From Clostridiales bacterium (GTDB lineage: Bacteria > Bacillota > Clostridia > Christensenellales > Aristaeellaceae), in the NCBI GenBank assembly GCA_015056015.1, contig SVHD01000017.1, forward strand, positions 1 through 43,834: DNA of 43,834 nt. Direction: 5' to 3'. A program made the translations under genes and the position numbers. The notes beneath the pieces were generated by a model. The model was given only the letters and a program-made list of their open reading frames with translations, made no database searches and was not told the DNA's origin. This document shows, piece after piece, positions 25,663-35,289 of the stretch; the first letter of the stretch is position 1; each line of letters begins with the position of its first letter.

Positions 25663-26751
25663 ATGGCCATTATCCTTGATCAGGATTTCCAGGGCGGAAA
25701 TCTGGGGAAATATACCGTTTCCGGCGATATAGTCTTCGTGGAAAATGATCTGCGGGGCTGCCAGGGGGATTGGTTCTATTGGGCGTTCCGGGTGCGGGGC
25801 GCCGCGGGGAAAACCCTCCGCTTCGACTTCGGCGATAAAAAACGGGTGGGCTATTTCGGTGCCGCCGTCAGCCATGATCTGAAAACATGGCAATGGGGTG
25901 GAAAGGCGGATGGGATGTATGCCTTCACCTATACCTTTGGCCCGGAGGAAAATGAGGCCTATTTCTGCCATGATCTGTATTACAGCCCCCAGCGATTCTT
26001 TTTCTTTGCCCAAAGGCAGCATTGGGATGTGGATATTCTCTGCCAGACGGAAAAAGGCCGGGCCTTGCCCTGTATCCAGCTGGGAACGGGGAAAAAGCAG
26101 ATCCTTCTTGCCTCCCGCCATCATTGCTGTGAATCTACCGGCACCTATGTGCTGGAAGGAATTCTGGAAGAAATCGGCGGAAAGCTGTCCCCGGATTATT
26201 CCCTGCTGGCCATTCCTTTTGTGGATTACGATGGCGTGATGGAGGGGGATCAAGGGAAAAACCGGGCGCCATATGATCACAACCGGGATTATCATGATCA
26301 GCCCATCTATGCCGCCTGCCGGGAAATCATGGCCCGAGCGAAGAAACAGGATACCGCAATGGCATTTGATTTTCATTCTCCCCATCATTGTGCCCTTACC
26401 AGCGCCGGCCCGGGGCCCTATTGCGATCATGTATTCATGATCCGCAATAATCCCGGCATGCGGGATCAGCAGGTATTATTTTCCCGCTTTTTCCGGGAGG
26501 AGGCCGCCCGGGATCCCGCCGCATTTTCCTATACCGGGGAATATGATTTTGATTATGATACCCTGTGGAACAGCGATAACAAGCCCACATTCGGCTGCTA
26601 TTTTTCCCACTTTCCCGGGGTGCAGCTTGCATTTTGCCTGGAAACCGCTTATTATGGAGTGGAAGAGGACCGCGTAACCCAGGAAAGCCTGCTGGCCCTG
26701 GGCCGCAGCTTTGCCCGGGCAATGCTGCGCTATATGGCTTCATCCATTTGA
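25663..26751 (+). CDS. M14-family-like zinc metallocarboxypeptidase
   Basis: This 362-aa protein has an N-terminal beta-rich domain (about 1-115) like that of cytosolic carboxypeptidases. A carboxypeptidase core follows. SRHHCCESTGTYVLEG near residue 151 fits the H-x-x-E zinc motif, GKNRAPYDHNRDY near 200 fits the substrate-binding N-R segment, and AFDFHSPHH near 235 supplies the third zinc His. A Glu in FCLETAYYG near the end could be the catalytic base. There is no signal peptide. It lies 12 bases after the second permease, so it probably processes the imported compound, for example a peptide- or amide-linked glycan fragment. That last point is inference. Confidence 0.75.
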   Translation: MAIILDQDFQGGNLGKYTVSGDIVFVENDLRGCQGDWFYWAFRVRGAAGKTLRFDFGDKKRVGYFGAAVSHDLKTWQWGGKADGMYAFTYTFGPEENEAYFCHDLYYSPQRFFFFAQRQHWDVDILCQTEKGRALPCIQLGTGKKQILLASRHHCCESTGTYVLEGILEEIGGKLSPDYSLLAIPFVDYDGVMEGDQGKNRAPYDHNRDYHDQPIYAACREIMARAKKQDTAMAFDFHSPHHCALTSAGPGPYCDHVFMIRNNPGMRDQQVLFSRFFREEAARDPAAFSYTGEYDFDYDTLWNSDNKPTFGCYFSHFPGVQLAFCLETAYYGVEEDRVTQESLLALGRSFARAMLRYMASSI

Positions 26752-26821
26752 ATCAAGGCCTGTCCCTTTCTTCCAGGGGGCACCCCTTTCCATCTTGACC
26801 AACTGCAGGAAGGAAACATGC

Positions 26822-29077
26822 ATGAAATTCAGTAACGGCTTGCGTCCGCAATACCGCCTACAATCCAATACCGTCTTTTCATGGTATCTTTCCAGCGCCT
26901 TGGTGGCATTGCTGCCCGTATTGATTACGCTGATCGTATTCAGCTATACCCAGACCCTGTATAAAAATGAAACCGTGGAATCCCAGCGCTCACTGTTGGA
27001 TATGATCAGCACCCGGGTAGAGGCAGAATTGCAGGAAGCCGTGAATCTGACCAATGATTTTCTCATCAGCGATGAATTAAGCGCCGTCAAGCAAATCAGG
27101 GAAAAGGAAATCACCGCCGCCATCCGCTATCAATTATGGGATTATACCTCCAATTCCTTTCCCAATATCAAGGCCCATTCCGGTACCATTGACGAAGTGA
27201 TCCTCTATCTTCCCCAGAGCCGGCTGCTGCTTTCCAATCAGTTGTATTGCTCCCTGGATAAGGCCGTCAGCACCTATTTCCAGAACAGCGGCCTGGACCA
27301 GGAAACCCTGCAGGAAATGCTGACCACGCCTCATAAGCGCCAGCTTTATACTATGCCCAACGCCGCCTTCGGCCGGGTGATGATGGTCACCTCCCAATAC
27401 AGCTTATCCAATCAGCTGCTGATGAATGTGATGGTGCTCATTCACGCCAATGCCATCGATACCGTGCTGGCCAATACCCGCCAATTGCCCGGCAGCCTGA
27501 TTTTCGCCTTTGATTCCAACAGGCAATTGATCTTCCAGAATTCCCTTTCCAAATCGCAGACCGATCTGGAAAGAATTCTGCCTGCCATGGAAACGGCCCT
27601 GGAAAAAACGTCCGCTTCCGTCATTCTAAGCGGCGCCAATCATTATACCCTTTTCGTCCAGAAGCAGGATTATCTCACCTACGTCTATCTCGTCCCGGAT
27701 ACCCAGCTGTATCGCAGCACCCGCCTGGCCGTGCAATCCGTCTTGGTTGCCTATGTCATCTGCCTGGTGCTTTGCTTCTGGATGATCCGCGGTATCGTCA
27801 AGCGCAATTACATGTCCGTCAGCGGCATTTTAGAGCAATTATCCTTCTGCAATGATGAAAATGCTGGCAAGGATATTTTCGCCACCATCCGCCGGGGGAT
27901 AGACCAGGTGCACAGCCGCTATAACGAATTGCTGGATCATGTGCAGATCATCAGCGCGGAAAGCGGCAAGGCCGCCTTTTTGCGCTATCTCAGCGCCGGC
28001 AGCAGCGAGGATGCCGCCGCCATCAAAGCACAATTGGAAAAATGCGGCCTGCACTGGGACGCCCCCTTCTATGCCCTGGCGCTGGTGCGCACCGATCAAT
28101 TGCCCGACGCCCTGCCCCTGTATGCGGCCCGGGGCCTGATTGAAGAGCAATTGCAGGAAATGCTCATGTGCAGCGTGGATGCGGAGGAATACAGCGTATT
28201 TCTGCTGGGCCTTGGGCATCCCGGCCAATATACCCTTTTGCAAGAAAAGCTCATCGATATCCAGTTCCGGCTGGATCAATTGCATGCCTTCGTGCGCATT
28301 TGCCTCTCCCAGCGGGCAGAGGGCTTTGATAAATTGCCGGAGGCCTATCGCTATGCGGTGCAGGCCCTGCGCAATTGTATGCTGGTGGATGAAGAAAGCC
28401 TGATCATTCCTACCCAGGATTATTCCGGGCTTTTCTATCATTATGATACCAATGATGAAATGCAATTGCTTTCCGCCATCCGCAAAAAGGATCAGGCGGC
28501 CGTCCATCAGATACTGGATCGCATTTTGCCCGCTTCCTCCTCCGCCAGCAGCATTTCCATGTGCCTGATTTTTGATATTGCCTCCACCTATATCAAGGCG
28601 ATGCAGCCCCTGATCGGCCAGGAGGGGGCAGTGCCGGCCCAGTTGGAAGCCATGATCGGCAGCCTGCGCGCCTGCAGCAGCATGGAGCAGACCCGTCAGG
28701 TATTATCCCAGATGACGGAATGGCTCTGCCAGCTGGAGAGCAAAGCCGGCGAAAACCGGCCCCAGTATGCAGTGCAGAAAATCAAGGATTATATTCAGAA
28801 AAATATCCGCAATCCGGAATTGGATAATACCATGATTGCCGAGGCATGCCATCTGAATCCTTCCTATCTTTCCACCCTCTTTAAAAATGCAACGGGCATG
28901 GGCCTCAATGAATATATCAGCTTCAGCCGGGTGGAGCTTGCCAAGCAAGAATTGCTCTCCGGCAAGCGCCAATGCCAGGATATTGCCCAAGCCGTGGGCT
29001 TTTCCAATGCCATGACCTTCAACCGGGTATTCAAAAAACATACCGGGCAGACCCCGGGAAAATATACCAGGGACTAA
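26822..29077 (+). CDS. Membrane-bound AraC-family regulator with extracellular sensor
   Basis: This 751-aa protein has a first membrane segment near residues 20-42, an extracellular domain of about 255 residues, and a second membrane segment near 300-325 (VLVAYVICLVLCFWMIRGIV). A cytoplasmic linker follows, then a C-terminal AraC-type double helix-turn-helix at about 650-748 (NTMIAEACHLNPSYLSTLFK and CQDIAQAVGFSNAMTFNRVF). Such one-component sensors detect an external ligand and act on their own sugar operon. ATG 26822 is chosen because it precedes the first membrane segment and follows AGGAA; the open frame upstream is not coding. It lies within the operon, 70 bases after the metallopeptidase. 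Confidence 0.92.
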   Translation: MKFSNGLRPQYRLQSNTVFSWYLSSALVALLPVLITLIVFSYTQTLYKNETVESQRSLLDMISTRVEAELQEAVNLTNDFLISDELSAVKQIREKEITAAIRYQLWDYTSNSFPNIKAHSGTIDEVILYLPQSRLLLSNQLYCSLDKAVSTYFQNSGLDQETLQEMLTTPHKRQLYTMPNAAFGRVMMVTSQYSLSNQLLMNVMVLIHANAIDTVLANTRQLPGSLIFAFDSNRQLIFQNSLSKSQTDLERILPAMETALEKTSASVILSGANHYTLFVQKQDYLTYVYLVPDTQLYRSTRLAVQSVLVAYVICLVLCFWMIRGIVKRNYMSVSGILEQLSFCNDENAGKDIFATIRRGIDQVHSRYNELLDHVQIISAESGKAAFLRYLSAGSSEDAAAIKAQLEKCGLHWDAPFYALALVRTDQLPDALPLYAARGLIEEQLQEMLMCSVDAEEYSVFLLGLGHPGQYTLLQEKLIDIQFRLDQLHAFVRICLSQRAEGFDKLPEAYRYAVQALRNCMLVDEESLIIPTQDYSGLFYHYDTNDEMQLLSAIRKKDQAAVHQILDRILPASSSASSISMCLIFDIASTYIKAMQPLIGQEGAVPAQLEAMIGSLRACSSMEQTRQVLSQMTEWLCQLESKAGENRPQYAVQKIKDYIQKNIRNPELDNTMIAEACHLNPSYLSTLFKNATGMGLNEYISFSRVELAKQELLSGKRQCQDIAQAVGFSNAMTFNRVFKKHTGQTPGKYTRD

Positions 29078-29096
29078 TTCCCAACGGAGGTATTTC

Positions 29097-29888
29097 ATGC
29101 GGACGGATTATGAATACATTTTTCTGGGCTGCTCCTGTTTTGCCATGGGCTGCGCCGCACAGAAAAATGAGGATTGCCTGATTCTGGAGCAAAATGAAAG
29201 CATCGGCGGTGAATTTACCGAGGCTTTGTATACCACAGCCGTTCAAAAGCCGGAGGGAAAGGCCCTGGCCTTTTATGAAGAATTGATCAACCGGGGCATC
29301 ATGAGCGAGGAGAGCGCCCGGCGGGGCGAAATTCATCTGCCTGCCGTTCAGGTGGTGCTCAATCGCCTGGCCTTGGAATATCATCTGCATATTCTTTTCC
29401 GCACCCAGATCATCCGCATCGAAAAAAAGGAAGCGGGCTATGAAATCGAAGCGGTGTGCAATGCCCGCATCCTGCATTTCACCTGCCGGAAAATCATCGA
29501 TACCCGCAGTTCGGATTTTGATCTGATCCGTCGGCATGATCCCCAGGCCCAATGCTGTCTGGCCGCCAATCTTTATGCTCCCCATATTCCCCATTCCTCC
29601 TGGCCCGGCGTGGAAATCCGCAAGGGCTTTCTGCCCGGCGAAGCCTTCCTGCGGATGCATTTTTCCGCCCCCTCCCCCTGGAACCGAAGCCTGCTGATGA
29701 AAGCGTTTGAAGATCGGCCCGGGGATTATCTGCCCCTGACGCTGCTGCTGATCCCCCAGAACCATGGGATTTCCTGCCAAAAAATCCGGGTGGAAACGGC
29801 CCATGGGCTGTTCATTCCCGGCTGTTCCTTCGGCAATCCGGTGCAGGCCTGGGAAGCGGGCCTGAATGAAAAGGAGGCGTTTTGCTGA
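29097..29888 (+). CDS. FAD/NAD-dependent oxidoreductase-like protein with altered nucleotide motif
   Basis: This 263-aa protein looks like the N-terminal half of an FAD-dependent oxidoreductase. A Rossmann start YIFLGCSCFAMGCA (residues 7-20) is followed by CLILEQNESIGGEFTEALY, the usual acidic end of the second strand plus a GG turn. The first loop, GCSCFAMG, departs from GxGxxG. AVQVVLNRLALEYHLHILFR near 85 and an ending IPGCSFGNP resemble the FAD domain. It lacks a distinct substrate domain. ATG follows GGAGG and its stop overlaps the next ATG (TGATG), so the two are translationally coupled and may form a heteromer. Confidence 0.65.
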   Translation: MRTDYEYIFLGCSCFAMGCAAQKNEDCLILEQNESIGGEFTEALYTTAVQKPEGKALAFYEELINRGIMSEESARRGEIHLPAVQVVLNRLALEYHLHILFRTQIIRIEKKEAGYEIEAVCNARILHFTCRKIIDTRSSDFDLIRRHDPQAQCCLAANLYAPHIPHSSWPGVEIRKGFLPGEAFLRMHFSAPSPWNRSLLMKAFEDRPGDYLPLTLLLIPQNHGISCQKIRVETAHGLFIPGCSFGNPVQAWEAGLNEKEAFC

Positions 29889-31753
29889 TGCGCGGAATTT
29901 ATCGCCTGATGAATGACGAGCGGCGTCTGGCCGCGGAAATTCCCCAAAACGCCCGGGAATACGATGCCATCGTGGTGGGCGGGGGCACCGCCGGGGCCAT
30001 TGCCGCGCTGGCGCTTTCGATGGAAGAATGCCGGGTGCTGGTGGTGGAGCGGCTCAATTGCCTGGGCGGCATGGGTACCGCCGGGCGCATTGAAAATTAT
30101 TATTTCGGCTGCCGGGGCGGCCTGTATGAGCAAATTGACGCCGAAGCCAAGGGCAGCGAACCCCTGGGCTATACCGTCAGCTATCCCAACGGCTATAATT
30201 GCGAGCTGAAAGAGCGGGTGCTGGAAGAAAAAATCCGGGACCTGGGCGGCGAAATCGCCTACGGCGCCGATTTGACCGGCGTTATCATGGATGGGAACAC
30301 CGTGCTGGGCGTGGAATATATTCAGGGCGCGCAATTGCATTGCGCCTGCGCTCCGGTGGTGATCGACGCCACGGCGGAGGGCTATCTTTGCCAGATCGCC
30401 GGGGCGGAATATACCCTGGGCCGGGAGCTGGATCAGAAGGTGCAGCCCTTTGGCAATGTGCGCATTGATCTGGTGGAGGAAAGCATGACCGGCAGCCATT
30501 CCTATACCGACTGCGGCTATGTATCCCCCATCGTGCCCGAGCAATACAGCCAGGCCATTCTCAGCGCCTCCAGATTTTCCACCTATCTGCTGGATGATTA
30601 TCGGATTGGCCGCCGCCTGCTGGGCATCACCCCCTATATTGGCATGCGGGAAGGCATGCTGATTCAGGGCGAAGAGCGGCTGCGGCTGCAGGATGTGGTA
30701 AACGGCGTCAGCCCCAAGGAAAAAATTCTGTTCTACGCCTATTCCAATGCGGATAACCACGGCAAAGATATGGCCTTTGAAAATCGTCCCCAGCAGGATT
30801 GGATGATCGCCTGCAGTCTCTGGGGCCTGAATTTTTCCCTGGGCGTGCCCATGGGCTGCGTCATTCCCAGGGGCATTCACGGGCTGCTGGCCGCAGGCCG
30901 CTTGATCAGCGTGGATCATGATCTGGCCTCTTGCGTGCGGATGGAAAGGGATGTGCAAAAATGCGGGGAAGCAGTGGGCTATCTGGCCGCCCTGGCCGTC
31001 AGGGATCGGGTGGATGTGCGGGATGTGGATTATGAAAAGCTGGAAAAGAAGCTGCGCGCTTCCGGCTGCCTGACGGAAAAAAATCACGTAGGCTTTATGG
31101 ACAGCCGCCTGCCCGCCCGGCAAGCCCGGATAAAAATGCCCCTTTCCCCGGAAGAAATCAAGGCCGGCCTTGCCAGCGATTCCCCCGGCATGGCCATCTG
31201 GCAAGCCGCCCATGCCTGGCAGGATCGCAGTCCCCTTTACGCCTTCCTTGCCGATGAAAACGACCATCTTCGCATTCATGCCGCCATGGCGCTGGCCCTG
31301 GCCGGGGAGGACGCCGGGGCGGAAATTTTGCTGGAATGCGTGCGGAAGCAGGATGATTTTGTGCCCGCCACCAGCCGGAAATATAATATGATCCGGGGCG
31401 CGGCCGCGCTCTATCTGCTGGGCCGTATTGCCTATGCCCCCGCCCTGGATGATATTTTGCATATCATTCACGATTGGCAGCAAATTCACCCCGCCAACTT
31501 CAAAAAGGATGAATTCCTGGCGGATGAAGAGGAATATCGCTTTCAGTATCTGTCCCAGGCCATTGTGGCCGCCGAAGAAATCGCCCTGCTTCATCCGGCG
31601 GCGCGGGAAAAGACGGATGCCGTCATTCACGGCGTGATCGATGATCCCGCCTTCTCCATCCACAGCACCCTCAAGGGCCGCCAGCAGCTGAAATATCAGA
31701 TGGCGGATATGATCCGCCATGCGGTGGACTGCCTGGAAAAGAAACGGAAATAA
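29888..31753 (+). CDS. FAD-dependent oxidoreductase (FAD_oxidored type)
   Basis: This protein of about 621 aa has a canonical FAD-binding start, DAIVVGGGTAGAIAALAL near residues 23-40, the acidic strand end VVERLNCLGGMGTAG, and a later GVPMGCVIPRGIHGLLAAGRLIS near 325 that closes the FAD domain. The C-terminal 200 residues are helical, with HEAT-like pieces (LRIHAAMALALAGEDAGAEI). The family includes enzymes acting on sugars and polyols. ATG 29888 overlaps the previous stop; a TTG at 29882 is possible but less likely. It is the last gene of the sugar-uptake operon, with a terminator at 31762. Confidence 0.88.
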   Translation: MRGIYRLMNDERRLAAEIPQNAREYDAIVVGGGTAGAIAALALSMEECRVLVVERLNCLGGMGTAGRIENYYFGCRGGLYEQIDAEAKGSEPLGYTVSYPNGYNCELKERVLEEKIRDLGGEIAYGADLTGVIMDGNTVLGVEYIQGAQLHCACAPVVIDATAEGYLCQIAGAEYTLGRELDQKVQPFGNVRIDLVEESMTGSHSYTDCGYVSPIVPEQYSQAILSASRFSTYLLDDYRIGRRLLGITPYIGMREGMLIQGEERLRLQDVVNGVSPKEKILFYAYSNADNHGKDMAFENRPQQDWMIACSLWGLNFSLGVPMGCVIPRGIHGLLAAGRLISVDHDLASCVRMERDVQKCGEAVGYLAALAVRDRVDVRDVDYEKLEKKLRASGCLTEKNHVGFMDSRLPARQARIKMPLSPEEIKAGLASDSPGMAIWQAAHAWQDRSPLYAFLADENDHLRIHAAMALALAGEDAGAEILLECVRKQDDFVPATSRKYNMIRGAAALYLLGRIAYAPALDDILHIIHDWQQIHPANFKKDEFLADEEEYRFQYLSQAIVAAEEIALLHPAAREKTDAVIHGVIDDPAFSIHSTLKGRQQLKYQMADMIRHAVDCLEKKRK

Positions 31754-31761
31754 TCAAAAAA

Positions 31762-31792
31762 GAGCCCCCGGTTCCACGCCGGGGGCTTTTGA
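31762..31792 (+). terminator. Rho-independent terminator of the sugar-uptake operon
   Basis: A 9-bp stem AGCCCCCGG / CCGGGGGCT with a 7-base loop is followed by TTTTG, with an A-run on the opposite side. Confidence 0.88.
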
Positions 31793-31821
31793 TTGCCCGA
31801 AAAATTATAGCAGCCTGCAGG

Positions 31822-31850
31822 TTGTGGCGAACTCGAAAGTGATGTATAAT
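31822..31850 (+). promoter_or_regulatory. Promoter of the TIR-RyR locus
   Basis: TTGTGG (31822-31827) and TATAAT (31845-31850) are 17 bases apart, after the previous operon's terminator. The leader to the TIR gene is about 125 bases and shows no open frame of note. Confidence 0.75.
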
Positions 31851-31983
31851 ATGTGCAAACCAGTAAGAACAACCAGGGCTTTCCTGCACGGAATCGGGCA
31901 TATAGGGGCCTTGGAAACGATACGAAAGCACTGCCCCGGATAAAGCCGGCTGATGCAGTGGGATACAGCGGAAGGAGTAGCCC

Positions 31984-34900
31984 ATGGAGCGCTCATACAT
32001 TGCTTTTATCAGCTATAAGCATACGGAACATGACGCCGCGATTGCCAAGCAGGTTCATACCCTGATTGAAAATTATATCATTCCCCGCTCCCTGCGGAAG
32101 GATACAAAAAAGCTGGGCATCGTATTCCGGGATGAAGAGGAATTGCCGATTTCCAGCGATCTGACGGAAAGCATCCGCGAGGCCCTGGATGCATCGCGCT
32201 ATCTGATCGTGGTCTGCTCTCCGGAAGCAAAGCAATCGCCCTGGGTGGCAAGGGAAATCAATTATTTTCTGACCCATCACAGCCCGGAGGACGCCTTTGT
32301 GGTGCTGGCCGGCGGCGAGCCCGGCGATGTATTCCCCCGGCAGCTCACCCATATCCTGAATCCGGAAACCGGCGCCTATCAGGATGTGGAGCCCCTGGCC
32401 CTGGATGTGCGGGCGGATACCCTCGCCTCCTCCCTTAAAAAAACCAGGGCGCAGATCAAAAAGCTCCTGGCAGGCATGCTGGGCTGTTCCTACGACAGCC
32501 TGGTGCAGCGGGAAAAAACCCGCCGGATGAAGCGGATTTCGGCGATCATCGCCCTTTTCCTGCTGCTGGCCGCCAGCTTTATCGGCATGCTCTTTGCAAA
32601 AAATCAGGAATTGACCCAAAAAAACCAGCAATTGACCGAGGCCATTGAGCTTTCCCTTCGCCGGGAAGCCGATCTGCTGGTAAAAAAAGCGGAAGACGCG
32701 CTGCAAAGCGGGGATATCGCCGCGGCCATGCAGTTTGCCGGCGACGCCCTGTATTCCGCCGATATCCAAAGGCCCTATTCTCCCCAGGCGGAGCGCCTGC
32801 TTTTTTCCACCCTGGATGTGCTTGGGGAGGAAGCGGATCTTCCCCTGCTGTCCCGGGTTGCGCTCACCCACCGCGCCCCCGTGGAAATGATGGCCTGCAC
32901 CACTGACGGAAGCATCGTTTATACCATCGACGCCTATGGCACGGTCAGCAGCTTTGATTCCGCCGATGGAAAACTGCATTGGAGCTGTAAGCTGAAGGAA
33001 AAAGAAAGGGGCTCCAGCTCCCCGCTCGCGCCGCAGCTTTGGTATGATGAGGAAAATCAGCGCATCGGCTGCTATTATGCCGACAGCCTTTGGGGGCTGA
33101 ATGCCGCCACGGGGCAGATTTTATGGCAGACCCCATTGGAAAATACCGCCGACGCAGGATTTTTCTTTGAAGCAGAAAGCCGGCAGCTGGCCTGCATCGA
33201 AAGAGAATTCATTCTCAGTTCTTCCAGCTCCGAATATCGCTTCTGCATCTTTTCCCTCCTGGACGGCAGCCTGCTGGGGAAAATCCCGCTGATCACAATG
33301 CCCATGGGTGAATCCGCCGCTTTTTACCGGACGAAAGACACCTGTTCCGGCGGCATGTTTTCCGGCGCCGATTGCTTTGTGGGCACGGCCTTCAAAACAG
33401 AAAATCTGGCGTATAAAGGGCATCTGTATCTGATCAATCTTTCGGAAAAAAAGGTAACCTGGATCGAAAACCCTGCCCTGGATCAGGGATGGAATTATCT
33501 CAAAACCCATGTGATCGGCGATGAGCGGGCGCTGGTTTTCAGCGGCTCGGGAAATCGCCTGTACGCGCAATGCTTTGATATGAAAACCGGCGGCCTGCTG
33601 TGGGAAAGCGAGGCCGAGCTGGGGAAATATACCTCCTCCGATGCCAATTTCCTTGTCATTGCCGGAAAAAAACAAATCATCATCGGCTGGGGCGAAAATA
33701 TGGCGGCCCTTTCCGTTGATACCGGAAACGTGCTGGCCACCGTTACCCTGCAGGCGGAGATTGCCGATTTGTATGAATTATCCAGCGGTCTTTTTGGCTT
33801 CACCCTGAAAAATGGCTACTGCGCCGTTGGCTGGCGAAATGCGGCGGGGCTGATGGATTCCGCAGCTTTTGATACAACCATTGATCTGCCGGATACCGAA
33901 AAGGTGCTCACCCCCCAGTACGGCCTGATTCAGGTATATTTCACAGAAAACACCATCGATGGCTTCAGCACGCTGCCGCTGAAGGAAGGGGGCGGCATGA
34001 TCATCTGTCTTTCGGCGGATGAGCGCACCGCCTATGTTACGTCAATTCTGCCAAGCCCGGTGCTTCCGGAGGCCGTATTCCTTCAGGCTGCGGACGCCGC
34101 CTCCGTTTACGGCGGCAGCCTCCTGGATATCACGCCCCAGGGAACGGCGCTGACCGGATGGGTGAAGCAATCTGACGGCCAGGGGCTGAATCTGGTGGAT
34201 ACCGTAAACCACACCTTTTCCACCCTGGTAATTCCGGATGCGGAAACACTGAAATACTGCGATCATTTTTCCCTGACCAAGGATAACCGGTATATCATTG
34301 CCTGGAATGAGGGCGGACGCATTTGCCGCATTGGCGCCGATGGGCAAACCGAAACCCTGGCCCTGGGCGAGCATGTGGTGCTTGACAAAATCAATGACCT
34401 GGAAATGGTGGACGCCAAATACTGGGCGGATGCAGCCCGGCAGACAGCGGATGGCAGCATCATCGCGGCCACCTGCGACGGGAAGCAGATCACTTTCTGG
34501 CGGGATGGCGGGCAGATGGAAAATATCCCGGTTCCGCAGGATACCCGCTGGACGGTCGTATCCGGCTGGAGCATGCCGCGCCTTTTCCGGGTCGGGCCAA
34601 ACGGCCTGATGGTGCTGAGCGATTTTGCATCCGAAGCCTCCACGGAGCTGGAGCATTTTTCGGTCTATCATTTTGCCGAAAAAAAATGGAAGCAGATGGA
34701 TGATGCGGCCCATGGCTCCCCCTATCGGCTGATGGCATTTGGTCGGCAGTCCCCGGTGTTTGCGGTCTATGATGAGGATATGCGCCTGCGGATCTATGAT
34801 TATCATGCCGCTGCGCCGGTGCATTGCATGCCCATTGATCTGCCGGCGATTTCCATCGCCAAAATCGAAATGCTGCTGGATGATCAGTATATCTGCCTGC

Positions 34901-35247
34901 TTACCAAGGATGGCCAGGCAATGATCTATTGCATCCAAACCAACGAGCTGGTATTCTGTACCGCCGTTGATACCGAGTATGCCACCGTCGATGCAGATCA
35001 GTTTTTCCTCTGGCCGGATCCGGCAAACCAGCGATTGTATCTCTCTTCCGGCCAGCATGTGCAGTGCATTGATCTGCGCACCTGGGAACCGCTCTTTACC
35101 GGAAAGAATTTTGCCTTCTATCATGCGGGGCAGAATGAAATTTACGTCAAAGTCTATGACTGGGCGGATTCCACCATTTCTTTAAAGGCCGTTCCCATTC
35201 CGTCCACCGATCAGATGATTGAAATTACGCGCAACGCCCTCTATTGA
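31984..35247 (+). CDS. TIR-domain membrane protein with C-terminal beta-propeller
   Basis: This 1087-aa protein opens with a TIR domain (about residues 4-130). AFISYKHTEHDAAIA is the first strand and helix, FRDEEELP the BB-loop area, and SPWVAREI holds the conserved Trp and the Glu (residue 91) that is catalytic in TIR NADases. A membrane segment lies near 187-207 (ISAIIALFLLLAASFIGMLF). A Gln/Glu-rich coiled coil with a TPR-like helix pair (about 208-260) follows. The remaining ~800 residues are WD/PQQ-like beta-propeller repeats with blades such as DSADGKLHWSCKL, NAATGQILWQTPL and DMKTGGLLWESEA. With TIR inside, the propeller should be outside the membrane. It is the first gene of a two-gene unit with an RyR-domain protein. 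Function is unknown; a sensor coupled to NAD cleavage or signalling is inferred. Confidence 0.88.
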   Translation: MERSYIAFISYKHTEHDAAIAKQVHTLIENYIIPRSLRKDTKKLGIVFRDEEELPISSDLTESIREALDASRYLIVVCSPEAKQSPWVAREINYFLTHHSPEDAFVVLAGGEPGDVFPRQLTHILNPETGAYQDVEPLALDVRADTLASSLKKTRAQIKKLLAGMLGCSYDSLVQREKTRRMKRISAIIALFLLLAASFIGMLFAKNQELTQKNQQLTEAIELSLRREADLLVKKAEDALQSGDIAAAMQFAGDALYSADIQRPYSPQAERLLFSTLDVLGEEADLPLLSRVALTHRAPVEMMACTTDGSIVYTIDAYGTVSSFDSADGKLHWSCKLKEKERGSSSPLAPQLWYDEENQRIGCYYADSLWGLNAATGQILWQTPLENTADAGFFFEAESRQLACIEREFILSSSSSEYRFCIFSLLDGSLLGKIPLITMPMGESAAFYRTKDTCSGGMFSGADCFVGTAFKTENLAYKGHLYLINLSEKKVTWIENPALDQGWNYLKTHVIGDERALVFSGSGNRLYAQCFDMKTGGLLWESEAELGKYTSSDANFLVIAGKKQIIIGWGENMAALSVDTGNVLATVTLQAEIADLYELSSGLFGFTLKNGYCAVGWRNAAGLMDSAAFDTTIDLPDTEKVLTPQYGLIQVYFTENTIDGFSTLPLKEGGGMIICLSADERTAYVTSILPSPVLPEAVFLQAADAASVYGGSLLDITPQGTALTGWVKQSDGQGLNLVDTVNHTFSTLVIPDAETLKYCDHFSLTKDNRYIIAWNEGGRICRIGADGQTETLALGEHVVLDKINDLEMVDAKYWADAARQTADGSIIAATCDGKQITFWRDGGQMENIPVPQDTRWTVVSGWSMPRLFRVGPNGLMVLSDFASEASTELEHFSVYHFAEKKWKQMDDAAHGSPYRLMAFGRQSPVFAVYDEDMRLRIYDYHAAAPVHCMPIDLPAISIAKIEMLLDDQYICLLTKDGQAMIYCIQTNELVFCTAVDTEYATVDADQFFLWPDPANQRLYLSSGQHVQCIDLRTWEPLFTGKNFAFYHAGQNEIYVKVYDWADSTISLKAVPIPSTDQMIEITRNALY

Positions 35248-35289
35248 CGGAAAAAATAAGCGCTGAATGCGCAAAATGCAGGAGAAGCC

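Noticed and set aside
32985..35100. Propeller part of the TIR protein considered as a separate gene
   Set aside because: The reading frame is continuous from the TIR domain, with no internal ribosome site or stop, so it is one protein.
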